A DNA stretch of 55,807 nucleotides, from the NCBI RefSeq assembly GCF_002366715.1, contig NZ_DFBS01000027.1, positions 1 through 55,807 of the forward strand. Reading direction: 5' to 3'. How positions within the stretch are numbered: the stretch's first letter is position 1; every line of letters begins with the position of its first letter. Shown here one piece after another: positions 24,766 to 32,705 of this stretch. The notes under the pieces are model-generated. The model did no database searches and was not told the DNA's origin. It was given only the letters and a program-made list of their open reading frames with translations. Position numbers and translations under genes: made by a program. The DNA comes from Halomonas sp. UBA3074 (GTDB lineage: Bacteria > Pseudomonadota > Gammaproteobacteria > Pseudomonadales > Halomonadaceae).

Positions 24766-25677
24766 ATGCAAACGTTTCGACACTCGCCAGGCAAGCCAGA
24801 TGTTGTCGGCTTCTACGACATGCGGACCTCTAGCGTGCAGTACGTTGTTAGCGATCCTGTGACTCGGCGCTGCGCAATCATCGACCCAGTCCTAGATTTC
24901 GATGAAAAGTCCGGCGCTATCGCAACGCACCATGCGAATGAATTGCTGGGCTACGTTGCCAGCCAAGGGCTGAAGGTCGAATGGATTCTGGATACCCATC
25001 CGCACGCGGACCATTTTTCGGCAGCACAGTATCTAAAGGAAAAGACAGGAGCACCAACGGCTATAGGAGCTTACGTTACACAAGTGCAAGCGCTATGGAA
25101 GGATATATACAACTGGCCCGACTTTCCGGATGACGGCCGCCAGTGGGATCACCTTTTTGTAGAGGGCGATACTTTCCACGTGGGCGAGATAGAAGGCCGG
25201 ATTATGTTCTCGCCCGGCCATACCAAGGCGTCGATCACCTACGTCATCGGCGATGCGGCGTTCGTGCACGACACGCTGTTTCAGCCGGATGGTGGTACGG
25301 CCCGTGCCGATTTCCCCGGGGGCAATGCTCACAAACTGTGGGATTCCATTCAGGCCATCCTGGCACTGCCGGACGACACTCGGCTCTTTACTGGTCACGA
25401 CTACATGCCCGGCGATCGCGAGCCAGAGTGGGAAAGCACGGTGAGAGTCCAGCGCGAAACCAATATTCATCTCCGAGACAGCCCGACAGCGGACAGCTTC
25501 ATCGCCTTGCGTAACGAGCGTGACGCCAAGCTGCCCATGCCTAAACTGATCCTGCACGCCTTGCAAGTCAATATCCGGGGCGGCGACCTGCCAGAGCCAG
25601 AGGATAATGGTCGTCGTTACCTAAAGATTCCCCTCGATGCTCTACCGGGGGCCGCCTGGGATGAGGCGCGCTCCTAA
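24766..25677 (+). CDS. Metallo-beta-lactamase-fold hydrolase, persulfide dioxygenase-like
   Basis: A 303-residue protein with the MBL signature WILDTHPHADHFSAAQ (HxHxDH), SPGHTKASITYVIGD (third His), FVHDTLFQPDGGTARADFPGG (bridging Asp region) and LFTGHDY (last His). The N-terminal VQYVVSDPVTRRCAIIDPVLDFDE and the GTAR...FPGG segment resemble the ETHE1/Blh persulfide dioxygenase group, which oxidises glutathione persulfide to sulfite. ATG 24766 is preferred by domain start. It is followed 20 bp later by a DUF442 gene, a usual partner in sulfide detoxification. Confidence 0.85.
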   Translation: MQTFRHSPGKPDVVGFYDMRTSSVQYVVSDPVTRRCAIIDPVLDFDEKSGAIATHHANELLGYVASQGLKVEWILDTHPHADHFSAAQYLKEKTGAPTAIGAYVTQVQALWKDIYNWPDFPDDGRQWDHLFVEGDTFHVGEIEGRIMFSPGHTKASITYVIGDAAFVHDTLFQPDGGTARADFPGGNAHKLWDSIQAILALPDDTRLFTGHDYMPGDREPEWESTVRVQRETNIHLRDSPTADSFIALRNERDAKLPMPKLILHALQVNIRGGDLPEPEDNGRRYLKIPLDALPGAAWDEARS

Positions 25678-25697
25678 AGCGACCAAGGAGGTAACCT

Positions 25698-26126
25698 ATG
25701 GATATCAAACCGCTCGATGATCGTCTTTATGTGACAGCACAACCTCGCCTCGACGAACTTGAACAGCTCGCCGAGCAAGGGTTCCGCACCATTATCTCCA
25801 ATCGCCCGCGTGGGGAAAGTGATGACCAGCCGGATCCCGATGCTCTCAAGGCTAAGGCAGAATCACTGGGTATGGTCTGGCATGAAGTTCCCGTCAAGCC
25901 CGGCAAGTATTCCCAGCAGGACATTGCCGCCTTTGCCGATGCCCTGGAGTTATCGCCGACTCCCGTGATCGGTTTCTGCCGGACCGGCACACGGGTCGCT
26001 CATCTCTGGGCCTATTCACAGGTCTCGCATCGTCCGATTTCGGAACTCGTCGGTGCTGCCAAGTCGGCCGGCTATGACCTAGAGCCGCTTCGCGAGAGCC
26101 TCGAAAACCAGGCCAATGACAACTAA
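25698..26126 (+). CDS. DUF442/TIGR01244-family phosphatase-like sulfurtransferase
   Basis: A 142-residue protein: MDIKPLDDRLYVTAQPRLDELEQLAEQGFRTIISNRPRGESDDQP and the cysteine P-loop GFCRTGTRVAHLWAYSQ. It matches the stand-alone N-terminal domain of Blh proteins, a dual-specificity-phosphatase-like fold proposed as a sulfurtransferase. GGAGG lies upstream of ATG. It is in an operon with the MBL gene and the sulfur transporter genes that follow. Confidence 0.85.
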   Translation: MDIKPLDDRLYVTAQPRLDELEQLAEQGFRTIISNRPRGESDDQPDPDALKAKAESLGMVWHEVPVKPGKYSQQDIAAFADALELSPTPVIGFCRTGTRVAHLWAYSQVSHRPISELVGAAKSAGYDLEPLRESLENQANDN

Positions 26127-26140
26127 TAGCGCTGACCGGC

Positions 26141-26369
26141 ATGGCCAGTTTGCGCCGCTATTTCCCCATCGCTCAGTGGCTGCCAGGCCGTCAACTTGAT
26201 CGATGCCTCGGCACTGGATAGTTTGCAGTCGATCAACCCGCGTTTGAGTGATGCGGGGTTACAACTGCACCTTTGCGAGGTCAAGGGGCCAGAGATGAAC
26301 CGCCTGCTGAAGACAGCATTCCTACGCAATTTCAGCGGTAATGTCTTCCTGAACACGTTCGATGCTTGA
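26141..26369 (+). pseudogene. SulP-family sulfate permease with internal deletion
   Basis: ATG 26141 opens MASLRRYFPIAQWLPG, the typical SulP N-terminus, but the frame then runs to a stop. A shifted frame right after the same point reads VNLIDASALDSLQSINPRLSDAGLQLHLCEVKGPEMNRLLKTAFLRNFSGNVFLNTFDA, the C-terminal STAS domain. About 400 residues of transmembrane domain are missing between, so the gene suffered a large internal deletion near 26190. Confidence 0.7.
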
Positions 26370-26479
26370 CATGCCTTGCACGCTCATTCTTCTGCAGAGC
26401 TGAGCGATCCCGACAATGACGATGCTTCGACACGGCTTGTCCGGCATATTTCAAATACCTGACATAGAGGAGACACAAC

Positions 26480-27091
26480 GTGGACATAGCGGCAAGTCTT
26501 TCCGGTTTGATCGGCGGTGTGCTGATCGGCCTGGCAGCTGTATGGCTGATGGCAACGCTGGGTCGTATTTCCGGCGTCAGCGGAATCCTCTCCGGACTAT
26601 TGCTGGAGCAACCCGCAGGAGATTCGGCTTGGCGCCTGGCCTTCCTACTGGGTCTGTTCAGCGGCCCACTCATCCTTATTTTACTGGGAGGTGGGCTAGG
26701 TAATGTCTCCGGCGCACCGGATGAGGTCATCGGTCAGCCGGCGGGAGATATCGGGCTGATGCTGCTGGCAGGTCTATTGGTCGGCGTCGGGACAAAAGTC
26801 GGCAGCGGCTGTACTAGTGGTCACGGCGTCAGCGGTCTGGCCCAGGGCATGGACCTGTCCGCCAGCGTCGCGCCCTTTATCCTGCGCGGCGTGCCCCTGG
26901 CGGGGATCGACAGCGTGATGCGCGCCTACGCGGATCGCGTCGAGTCCTGGCGGCGTCTGGGGCAGCTGCTGGTTCCCGAGCAGCTCGATGCTATCACCAG
27001 CTCCATCGCCCTCGACGACGCCATCGAGGCGGTCGATGATCTGCTCGCCGGCCGCATTCGCGGACGCGTAGTAGTGACCATGGCTCTATAA
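26480..27091 (+). CDS. Chimeric ORF: YeeE/YedE transporter half joined to AcuI/YhdH reductase tail
   Basis: A 203-codon frame from GTG 26480 (GAGGAG upstream). Residues 1-~117 are YeeE/YedE: four hydrophobic segments and GSGCTSGHGVSGLA, the cysteine motif of thiosulfate-type transporters. From ~118 the protein changes abruptly to soluble sequence, QGMDLSASVAPFILRGVPLAGIDSVM...LDAITSSIALDDAIEAVDDLLAGRIRGRVVV, the C-terminus of AcuI/YhdH-type quinone oxidoreductases. Both families share text like CGLA at this point, so the junction (~26840) fits recombination at microhomology. The product likely lacks either activity. Confidence 0.72.
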   Translation: MDIAASLSGLIGGVLIGLAAVWLMATLGRISGVSGILSGLLLEQPAGDSAWRLAFLLGLFSGPLILILLGGGLGNVSGAPDEVIGQPAGDIGLMLLAGLLVGVGTKVGSGCTSGHGVSGLAQGMDLSASVAPFILRGVPLAGIDSVMRAYADRVESWRRLGQLLVPEQLDAITSSIALDDAIEAVDDLLAGRIRGRVVVTMAL

Positions 27092-27174
27092 ATCCGAATA
27101 ATAGGTACGTTTTCTTTACGTAGAAAATTTAACGTAATTTATTTACGCAAAATTGCCCCTCCAGGAAGTCCTGG

Positions 27175-27199
27175 TGTCATTTTCAGAAGACGGCTGCAC
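27175..27199. repeat. Left terminal inverted repeat (Tn402/Tn5053-like)
   Basis: TGTCATTTTCAGAAGACGGC and the following TGCAC. A second, inward-facing copy of the motif (TTTCAGAAGACCACTGCAC on the minus strand) lies at 27224-27243. Confidence 0.68.
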
Positions 27200-27435
27200 C
27201 AGCGCATCGAGCGGACCGCCCGGTGTGCAGTGGTCTTCTGAAAGAATTGTTTCAGCAATCGCCTTCACCAACCTCGACTATGCTCAGTCCTCCTAAGCAC
27301 CATGGGCGGGTCGAGGCATGGCATCAGATACATCACCAATTGCAGAGCAAGGCGTGACCATCCTGTCCGACCTGAGCACAGGCCCAGTTCCGAACGTCCA
27401 TCATCGGAGCCTTGGTGACACTTGAATTGGGGCAT

Positions 27436-27503
27436 GAGGCCGCCGCACGCATCAAGGTCAGCAAGACGGCCCTCTACGCCGTTTTGAAGGCCAGCCAGCC
27501 CGA
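27436..27503 (+). repeat. Duplicated 3' fragment of the resolvase gene
   Basis: The 68 bp encoding EAAARIKVSKTALYAVLKAS is nearly identical to 30926-30993 near the end of the resolvase (EAAARIKVSKTALYAALEAS). It lies near the left end of the element, in direct orientation. Confidence 0.75.
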
Positions 27504-27524
27504 CACGCCAGTGGGCCTTGGGCG

Positions 27525-27573
27525 GGGCAACGGGCAACGGGCAACGGGCAACGGGCAACGGGCAACGGGCAAC
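27525..27573. repeat. Seven tandem GGGCAAC units
   Basis: Seven perfect 7-bp repeats, 49 bp in all, at the 3' end of the GGDEF-EAL frame and just after the duplicated resolvase fragment. Confidence 0.9.
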
Positions 27574-30334
27574 TACAATGCTCGACCATGCACCACGATA
27601 GTGCATGGCCGGACACAGGGATGACTCCCTGGCGCCTGATGGGGCATGCCCCGAGACCGAGACGCTCTCGTTCCAGGACGCCGTTGGGGAAGGCGAGGGC
27701 GGGGCCATCAGGGCAATGATGTCGGCCACCGAGGTCGGACGGCTGAAGAGGAAGCCCTGGCCGTGGGTGCAGCCGGTATCGCGCACGAACGCTTCCTGCT
27801 CGGGGGTGTCGATCCCCTCGGCGATGGTCTTCATGCCACAGTGGTTGGCCATGAAGACGATGGTCTTGACCAGCGAGGCGTTCAGCGAGGAGGCTTTCGG
27901 GCCGGACACGAACGACTTGTCGATCTTGACCGTTTCCAGGGGATAGCGGCCCAGGTCGCCAAGGCCGTAATACCCCGTGCCGAAGTCATCCAGCACCAGG
28001 CGGTATCCTCGCTTCGCCAGGTCGAGCAGTACACGGTGCTAGTTGTCACTTTCCAAGATCAACAGGCTCTCGGTGATCTCGAGCTTGATGCTGGAAGACT
28101 CCACGCCGTGTTTTTCCAGCAGCTGTTTCAGTTTGAACGGAAACGTCAGGTCGCGCAGCTGCTTGGCCGAGATATTGATCGAGACCGTGATATTCCGGCC
28201 CGTTTCTTCCGCCACGGGAATGAATTCGGCCGGCAACACCTCCCCCAGTTCCTTGTGGCGCCACCGGAGCAGTGCTTCCATGCCGGTGATCTCACGGCTC
28301 ACCAGAGAATAGATAGGCTGATAGCGCAGGTACAGCTCTTCATGGGTCAGGCAATGAGCCAACAGACCCTTCAGCCTTGCATGTTACTGCGAGCGCTCCT
28401 CCATCGTTGCATCATAGAAGCAGAACAGGTTTGTGCCCCTCGACTTGGCTTGGTACATGGCGATATCGGCATAGCGGAACACATCGGAGAGATCCTGAGT
28501 GTCGTCGGGAATCATCGCGATCCCGATACTCGCCCCGACCAGCATGTGCTTGCCGCCCACCTCAACGGGGCCCGCCAGCAGGGCATGAATCTTGTCGACG
28601 ACCCGTGACACATCTTCCTCAGAGGCGACGTCGGTCAGCAACAGACAGAATTCATCACCACCGAAGCGTGCCACATCGTCCTCGGTGCGCACGAGCTTCG
28701 CCATGGATTTGGCCACCCAGCACAGCAGCTCATCGCCGGCGGTATGGCCCAGGGTGTCGTTGACGGCCTTGAAACCGTCCAGGTCAACGTAGAGGACTCC
28801 GGCCTTCAGCTTATGGCGGATGCAGCGCGCCAACTCGTGGTTCAGGTGCTCTATAAACAGCGACCGGTTCGCCAATCCGGTGAGAAAATCGTAGTTCGCC
28901 TGACGAAAAAGCAGTTCCCGACTGGTGCTCAATTCCATGAGGTGACCATGGGCCAGCCTGACATAGGCTCGCAGCCGTCGATAGAAGAAGAGGCTGCCCG
29001 CGAGGATCAGTAGCACGCCTCCAATCACCCAGGGTAGGAGCTGTGTGAGGAGGCTCTGGCCAGGATGCTCCGGACGCCATTGAAGGGTGCCCAGCGGCTC
29101 GCCGCTCGGTGTTGCCAGGGGGAGGGACGCCAGTTGGCCTGTCTCCCGAGGGGGAGCTGCCGCTGCAGGCAGCAGACGCAGGGCCTCGATCTGAAAATCA
29201 CGACGCCAAGCGCCCAGAATGGCCTCGTCGATGTAGTTGACCAGGATCAGATAGCCATGCGCCTGATCGGTGGCATACGGGGTCGGGTCGTAGGCCACAT
29301 ACGGCGACACGGCGACCAGGGCAGGCGCTCCCTGGATATCCAGGATGTCAGATGCGGGCTCGGGGTCGGCGAAATCGGTGTCGATGGCCTCGGCCATGAG
29401 CTGCTTGAACTCGGCGGTCAGCAGGCCCTCGGGCAGCGCCTCCAGTTCCGTACCCTTGTGTACGCCGTGGATCAGTGTCGCCTCGCGATCCAGACTCACT
29501 ACCCAGTCGGTACCGTACTGGTTCTGCAGATAACCGCTGACGTTTTCCATGGCCCAGTCGGTGTCTCGCTGGTAGATTACCAGCTCGACGGCCTCGTTCC
29601 ACCAGCTATAATCTCGGCTGCGGTTGGCCAGTTCCTCGAGCTCGAGATCGAGCAGTCGCTGCACCTGCTCCCGCGACTTCGCTTCGGCATAGCGATCGAG
29701 CGACTGCGACGACAGGATCACCACCCCGAAGACCCCGGCCACGGCGATCAAGATCGTGACCAGGCTGATTAAGAGACCGCGCCCCAGGGCTCTCATAAGC
29801 CGTTCACTGGACTCGATGGAGGCCAATTCGTCCTGAGGGGCGCTATCCCCGCGTTCTTGTTCGGCGTGCACTTACACGTTGTCCATGTCGAAGCCTTAAG
29901 AAGAGTATCCGCGTGCTCTTTCGCCAAAGAGCCTTCGTCGCCCGTCGCTTGTCGCGCTTGTGCGAACAGACTGTGATATAGCTCATAACTTATCTGTAAG
30001 GAAGTTACACTGAAAGCGTCTCAAGAGTAATTTTATTCACCCGTAATCGGCCACCACTCCCTTTAACGCTGGATAGAGAAGCACTGCTGGAGGCACCGCG
30101 GCTGCCGGCAGTCAGGGCAGCGAGCGATGGTGACGGAACGATGAACCCGCCATATTCATCAGCGCATCGAACGCGTGTGTTGAGCCCATTGATTGCCTGT
30201 CGTTGTCAGAAGGTGGTTGTACCCATACATTGGGCGGTTCGCCCGGTGTGCAGCGGACTTGTGAACGAGCCGTGTCAAACGATCCTCGAATTGGTTCAGC
30301 ATGGCGGCGCACAATGCAGCCTGTCCGAGAAACG

Positions 30335-30436
30335 ATCATTAGGCGGCCAATCCGGACATTGTCCGACAACAGCTTGTTTGATGTATTTTGGGACAATAAG
30401 ATAAACGGACGGATTAGCGGACAAAAGGGGCAGTCA
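30335..30436. other. Putative res site of the resolvase
   Basis: Upstream of the resolvase are repeated GGACA/TGTCC motifs (CGGACATTGTCCGACA, GGGACAATA, CGGACGGATTAGCGGACA). Serine resolvases bind such paired sub-sites next to their gene. The rest of the gene-free stretch 29872-30334 also holds a copy of the CGCCCGGTGTGCAG motif seen at the left end. Confidence 0.45.
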
Positions 30437-31081
30437 ATGGCGCTGATTGGCTATGCGCGGGTCCCGACGGCAGAGCAGAACACCGCCTTGTAGACCGATG
30501 CGCTTCGCAAGGCGGAGTGCGAGCGAATCTTTGATGACACCGTCTCCGGGGCCAAGGAAGAACGACCCGGCCTAACAGCCGCGCTGGGGTTCCTGCGCGA
30601 CGGGGATGTGCTGGTTGTGTGGCGACTGGATCGACTGGGACGCTCACTGCCGCATCTGATCGAAGTGGTCAGCACTCTGGACGCGCGTGGCGTCGGATTC
30701 CGGTCGCTGACCGAAAGCATCGATACCACCACGCCGGGTGGGCGGCTGATCTTCCACGTGTTCGGCGCCTTGGGGCAGTTCGAGCGTGATCTGATCCGTG
30801 ATCGCACCAAGGCGGGGCTGGCCGCTGCCGCCGCCCGTGGGCGCAAAGGAGAATGCAAGCCCGTTGTCACCGACGACAAGCTGAAGCGGGCAAGGGAGCA
30901 CCTCGCCAATGGGCTGAGCATCCGCGAGGCCGCCGCACGCATCAAGGTCAGCAAGACGGCCCTTTACGCCGCTTTGGAGGCCAGCCAGTCCGAAGCCCCA
31001 GACCACAGTGCAACCGACTTCAGACACGCAGTGCGATCGTCTTCTGAAAATAACACCTGGAGGGGCAAGCTTCATGTGTAA
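30437..31081 (+). pseudogene. Serine resolvase, interrupted by in-frame TAG
   Basis: MALIGYARVPTAEQNTAL, then TAG (30491-30493), then TDALRKAECERIFDDTVSGAKEERPGLTAALGFLRDGDVLVVWRLDRLGRSLPHL. Relatives read TALQTDALRKAGC, so CAG to TAG is clear. The resolvase domain has the usual YARV...catalytic region (serine position replaced by P in YARVPT rather than YARVST), WRLDRLGRS and ERDLIRDRT; the C-terminal HTH reads SIREAAARIKVSKTALYAALEAS. The S-to-P change at the catalytic serine would also inactivate it. The frame runs on into the right inverted repeat. Confidence 0.82.
31031..31068. repeat. Right terminal inverted repeat
   Basis: Inverted copy of the left end: GTGCGATCGTCTTCTGAAAA, TAACA, then CCTGGAGGGGCAA. 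It forms the last bases of the resolvase frame. Between 31082 and 31526 I see no gene I can support; a 33-codon frame starting at 31371 is the only protein-like stretch. Confidence 0.68.
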
Positions 31082-31526
31082 AGAAAACTGGACTGCTCTG
31101 TGTTCTCCGGACACTTCTAGCCTAATAGTGATGCTTTATATCGACTTTATGATCAAAGATGGCAGAAAATCAGCCGATATGTGTAAGCATAATAGTATTA
31201 AACTTGGAGCATTTAAGGATAGGCCAGTAAGAACTTGGACTGGCTGCAGTCCCCTGAACCCAATTGATACTGATTTTTAAGAAGGCACCACCGAGCTAGC
31301 AACTTATTCCACTTAGCGCTGTTCATAGCTTTTCTCATTATTCGAGCTTTCAAAAAGCATGACTGACCGGATGGATCAAGCGGTTTTGAAAATGCCTCCC
31401 TCAGCAGACAGCCTGGGGAAGCGTGAAATCAACAGTCTGGGCGAACTACAAGCCCGTATAACCCATGCTTAACGGGCAGGTTCTCCGTTTGCCATCAATT
31501 GATAGCCTTACTGTGGCAGAGTAGGA

Positions 31527-31682
31527 TCAGTCCCAAGTAAGGAACCTTACCTGCGCTTTCTGCCGCTCGATCCCGAACTCCGCTGGCTCGACATCTGCAA
31601 AGGGCTGCCCCTCCATCGCTAGCCAGTAGCAACGTAGATCAGCATCGCCTCGGACAATCAGCACATCATCATGATTTTGCAT
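31527..31682 (-). CDS. 51-residue leader-controlled protein
   Basis: MQNHDDVLIVRGDADLRCYWLAMEGQPFADVEPAEFGIERQ and a short end. ATG 31682 lies right behind leader copy g, whose GAGAAGAGAAGG is the ribosome-binding site. The same frame extends upstream into the RES toxin remnant, but the leader shows that this is the true start. Unknown family. Confidence 0.55.
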   Translation of the reverse strand: MQNHDDVLIVRGDADLRCYWLAMEGQPFADVEPAEFGIERQKAQVRFLTWD

Positions 31683-31740
31683 CCTTCTCTTCTCATTCCC
31701 GTATGACAGGTCTCGAAGAGAGGTAGGGGCGGTGTGACGT
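31683..31740 (-). promoter_or_regulatory. Shared leader element, copy g (compensatory change)
   Basis: CCCCTACC, TCTCTTCGAGACCTGT, loop CAT, ACGGGAATGAGAAGAGA. The ribosome-binding strand is GAAGAGA and the facing strand TCTCTTC, keeping all pairs. Inner stem CCTGT/ACGGG also pairs with one G-U. Confidence 0.75.
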
Positions 31741-31744
31741 GAAA

Positions 31745-32193
31745 TGAAGGCGTCGGTGTAGACTACGAGGTTTACACCCCGTGGATTGGCCAACGACGGG
31801 AACAGTATGCCGCTAGCACCAGCCTCCAAGGCTAGGTCAGCGAGCAACCAGCTGGGCGGTTCAACGCGATCATTAAACAAAATTCTACGCCAGTCACAAC
31901 CCATTTCCTGCCAGAGAGAGTCCCAGTCAGCCGTGTACCCATGGCTGAAGTCCACTACTGTGGCCAACGCTACCGTGTAGCTCACAATAAGACCGGGTGG
32001 CATCAGGGTCGAGAGCTGCCGGCACTCCTCAAGCGCGGTCAGCTCTTCCAGAGCAAGGTAGAGTGCGGGAACCCCGATACGATTGAGGCGACCGCCATGC
32101 TGGGCGGCGCCTGCGCCACTTGTGGGGGGCGATGGCCCAGCGGGGGACATGGACACGATAGGCTGGTTGATCTGCCAGGCTGGTAAGGATCAT
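31745..32193 (-). pseudogene. RES-domain toxin, frameshifted and 3'-truncated
   Basis: ATG 32193 overlaps the antitoxin stop (ATGA) and opens MILTSLADQPAYRVHVPRWAIAP. A one-base excess in a C6 run (32124-32129 on plus) then shifts the frame; the domain continues in the other frame: TSGAGAAQHGGRLNRIGVPALYLALEELTALEEC and PPSWLLADLALEAGASGILFPSLANPRGVNLVVYTDAF. RES toxins deplete NAD+. The conserved end is missing; the sequence instead runs into leader copy g at ~31745, an apparent recombination junction. The frameshift alone could be a homopolymer error, the truncation could not. Confidence 0.72.
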
Positions 32194-32609
32194 CCAGCCG
32201 CGCCTGCGTGAAGTGATTGAACATAGTTCAATAGATCCTCAGCTCGTCCCTCGCTGACCAACTGCTCTGGTGTCCTGAAATTGAATGCGCTGATCGGTTC
32301 ATTACGAAACCAGAACGCGGCATCCTGAAAATTACCATTTATGTCAGCCGCTGCTCCCATGACTCGCACCGCATCCCGTAAGTAAGTCTGCAGCTTCTCA
32401 GCCCCCTGGGCGCGGTTTACAGTAACGCGGTGGACATGCGCCCGCGAGGCCAGCGTCTGTACATCCATGCCCAGGGCAAGGCAGAACATCCTCGGGCTGA
32501 TGATTGGGCTCTTGGTTTGCCGTGCCCGAGCTTTCAAGTCAGCGAGGAATTGATTGAAAGTGTCGGGAGCAACGTAATCGGACGGCTCGATGATTGCTTC
32601 AACGCTCAT
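32190..32609 (-). CDS. Xre/MbcA-like antitoxin of a RES module
   Basis: A 139-residue protein: N-terminal FNQFLADLKARARQTKSPIISPRMFCLALGMDVQTLASRAHVHRVTVNRA (helix-turn-helix) and the C-terminal DUF2384 box AAFWFRNEPISAFNFRTPEQLVSEGRAEDLLNYVQSL. This is the usual antitoxin partner of RES toxins. It is intact although its toxin is broken, so it could still act as a repressor or anti-addiction protein against related modules. Confidence 0.85.
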   Translation of the reverse strand: MSVEAIIEPSDYVAPDTFNQFLADLKARARQTKSPIISPRMFCLALGMDVQTLASRAHVHRVTVNRAQGAEKLQTYLRDAVRVMGAAADINGNFQDAAFWFRNEPISAFNFRTPEQLVSEGRAEDLLNYVQSLHAGAAG

Positions 32610-32705
32610 AGCCTATTTTCCCTGCAAAAATGCAGCGATGTTGCTACATAAATGCATCATATAACTTCAGCGCTTCGAAGTCCATCTCCGCAAGGTGATG
32701 TTTGG

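Larger units (their letters stand above)
27265..29871 (-). pseudogene. CHASE4-GGDEF-EAL cyclic-di-GMP protein, split by in-frame stops
   Basis: One phase runs through the whole region. The first part (28384-29871) has a membrane helix (GRGLLISLVTILIAVAGVFGVVIL), a periplasmic CHASE4-like sensor (NRSRDYSWWNEAVELVIY), a second helix (LLPWVIGGVLLILAGSLFFY) and a cyclase domain with intact RFGGDEFCLLL. After TAA (28384-28386) the EAL domain begins (YLRYQPIYSLVSREITGMEALLRWRHKELGEVLPAEFIP). It stops at TAG (28039-28041) and continues VLDDFGTGYYGLGDLGRYPLETVKIDKSFV...IAEGIDTPEQEAFV. The stops fit CAA to TAA and CAG to TAG. An upstream MDNV-TAA may be a third. A cyclase-only product is conceivable. 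The 3' end runs into a GGGCAAC tandem repeat. Confidence 0.75.
27153..31068. mobile_element. IR-bounded non-autonomous element with GGDEF-EAL gene and resolvase
   Basis: The left end has TTGCCCCTCCAGG (27153-27165), nine extra bases, then TGTCATTTTCAGAAGACG (27175-27192). The right end, inverted, has the same TTGCCCCTCCAGG followed by TGTTATTTTCAGAAGACG (31038-31068). TGTCATTTTCAGAAGACG resembles the 25-bp terminal repeats of the Tn402/Tn5053 family. Inside are a broken GGDEF-EAL gene and a broken resolvase; no transposase is present, so it would need one in trans. Confidence 0.62.

Noticed and set aside
27646..29772. Long plus-strand frames (320 and 235 codons) opposite the GGDEF-EAL gene
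   Set aside because: Antisense shadows of a high-GC gene; no recognisable domains.
3780..30493. Amber codon reassignment or suppression as a cause of the in-frame TAGs
   Set aside because: TAA and TGA stops occur in the same genes and the intact genes end normally, so general decay by transitions explains more.
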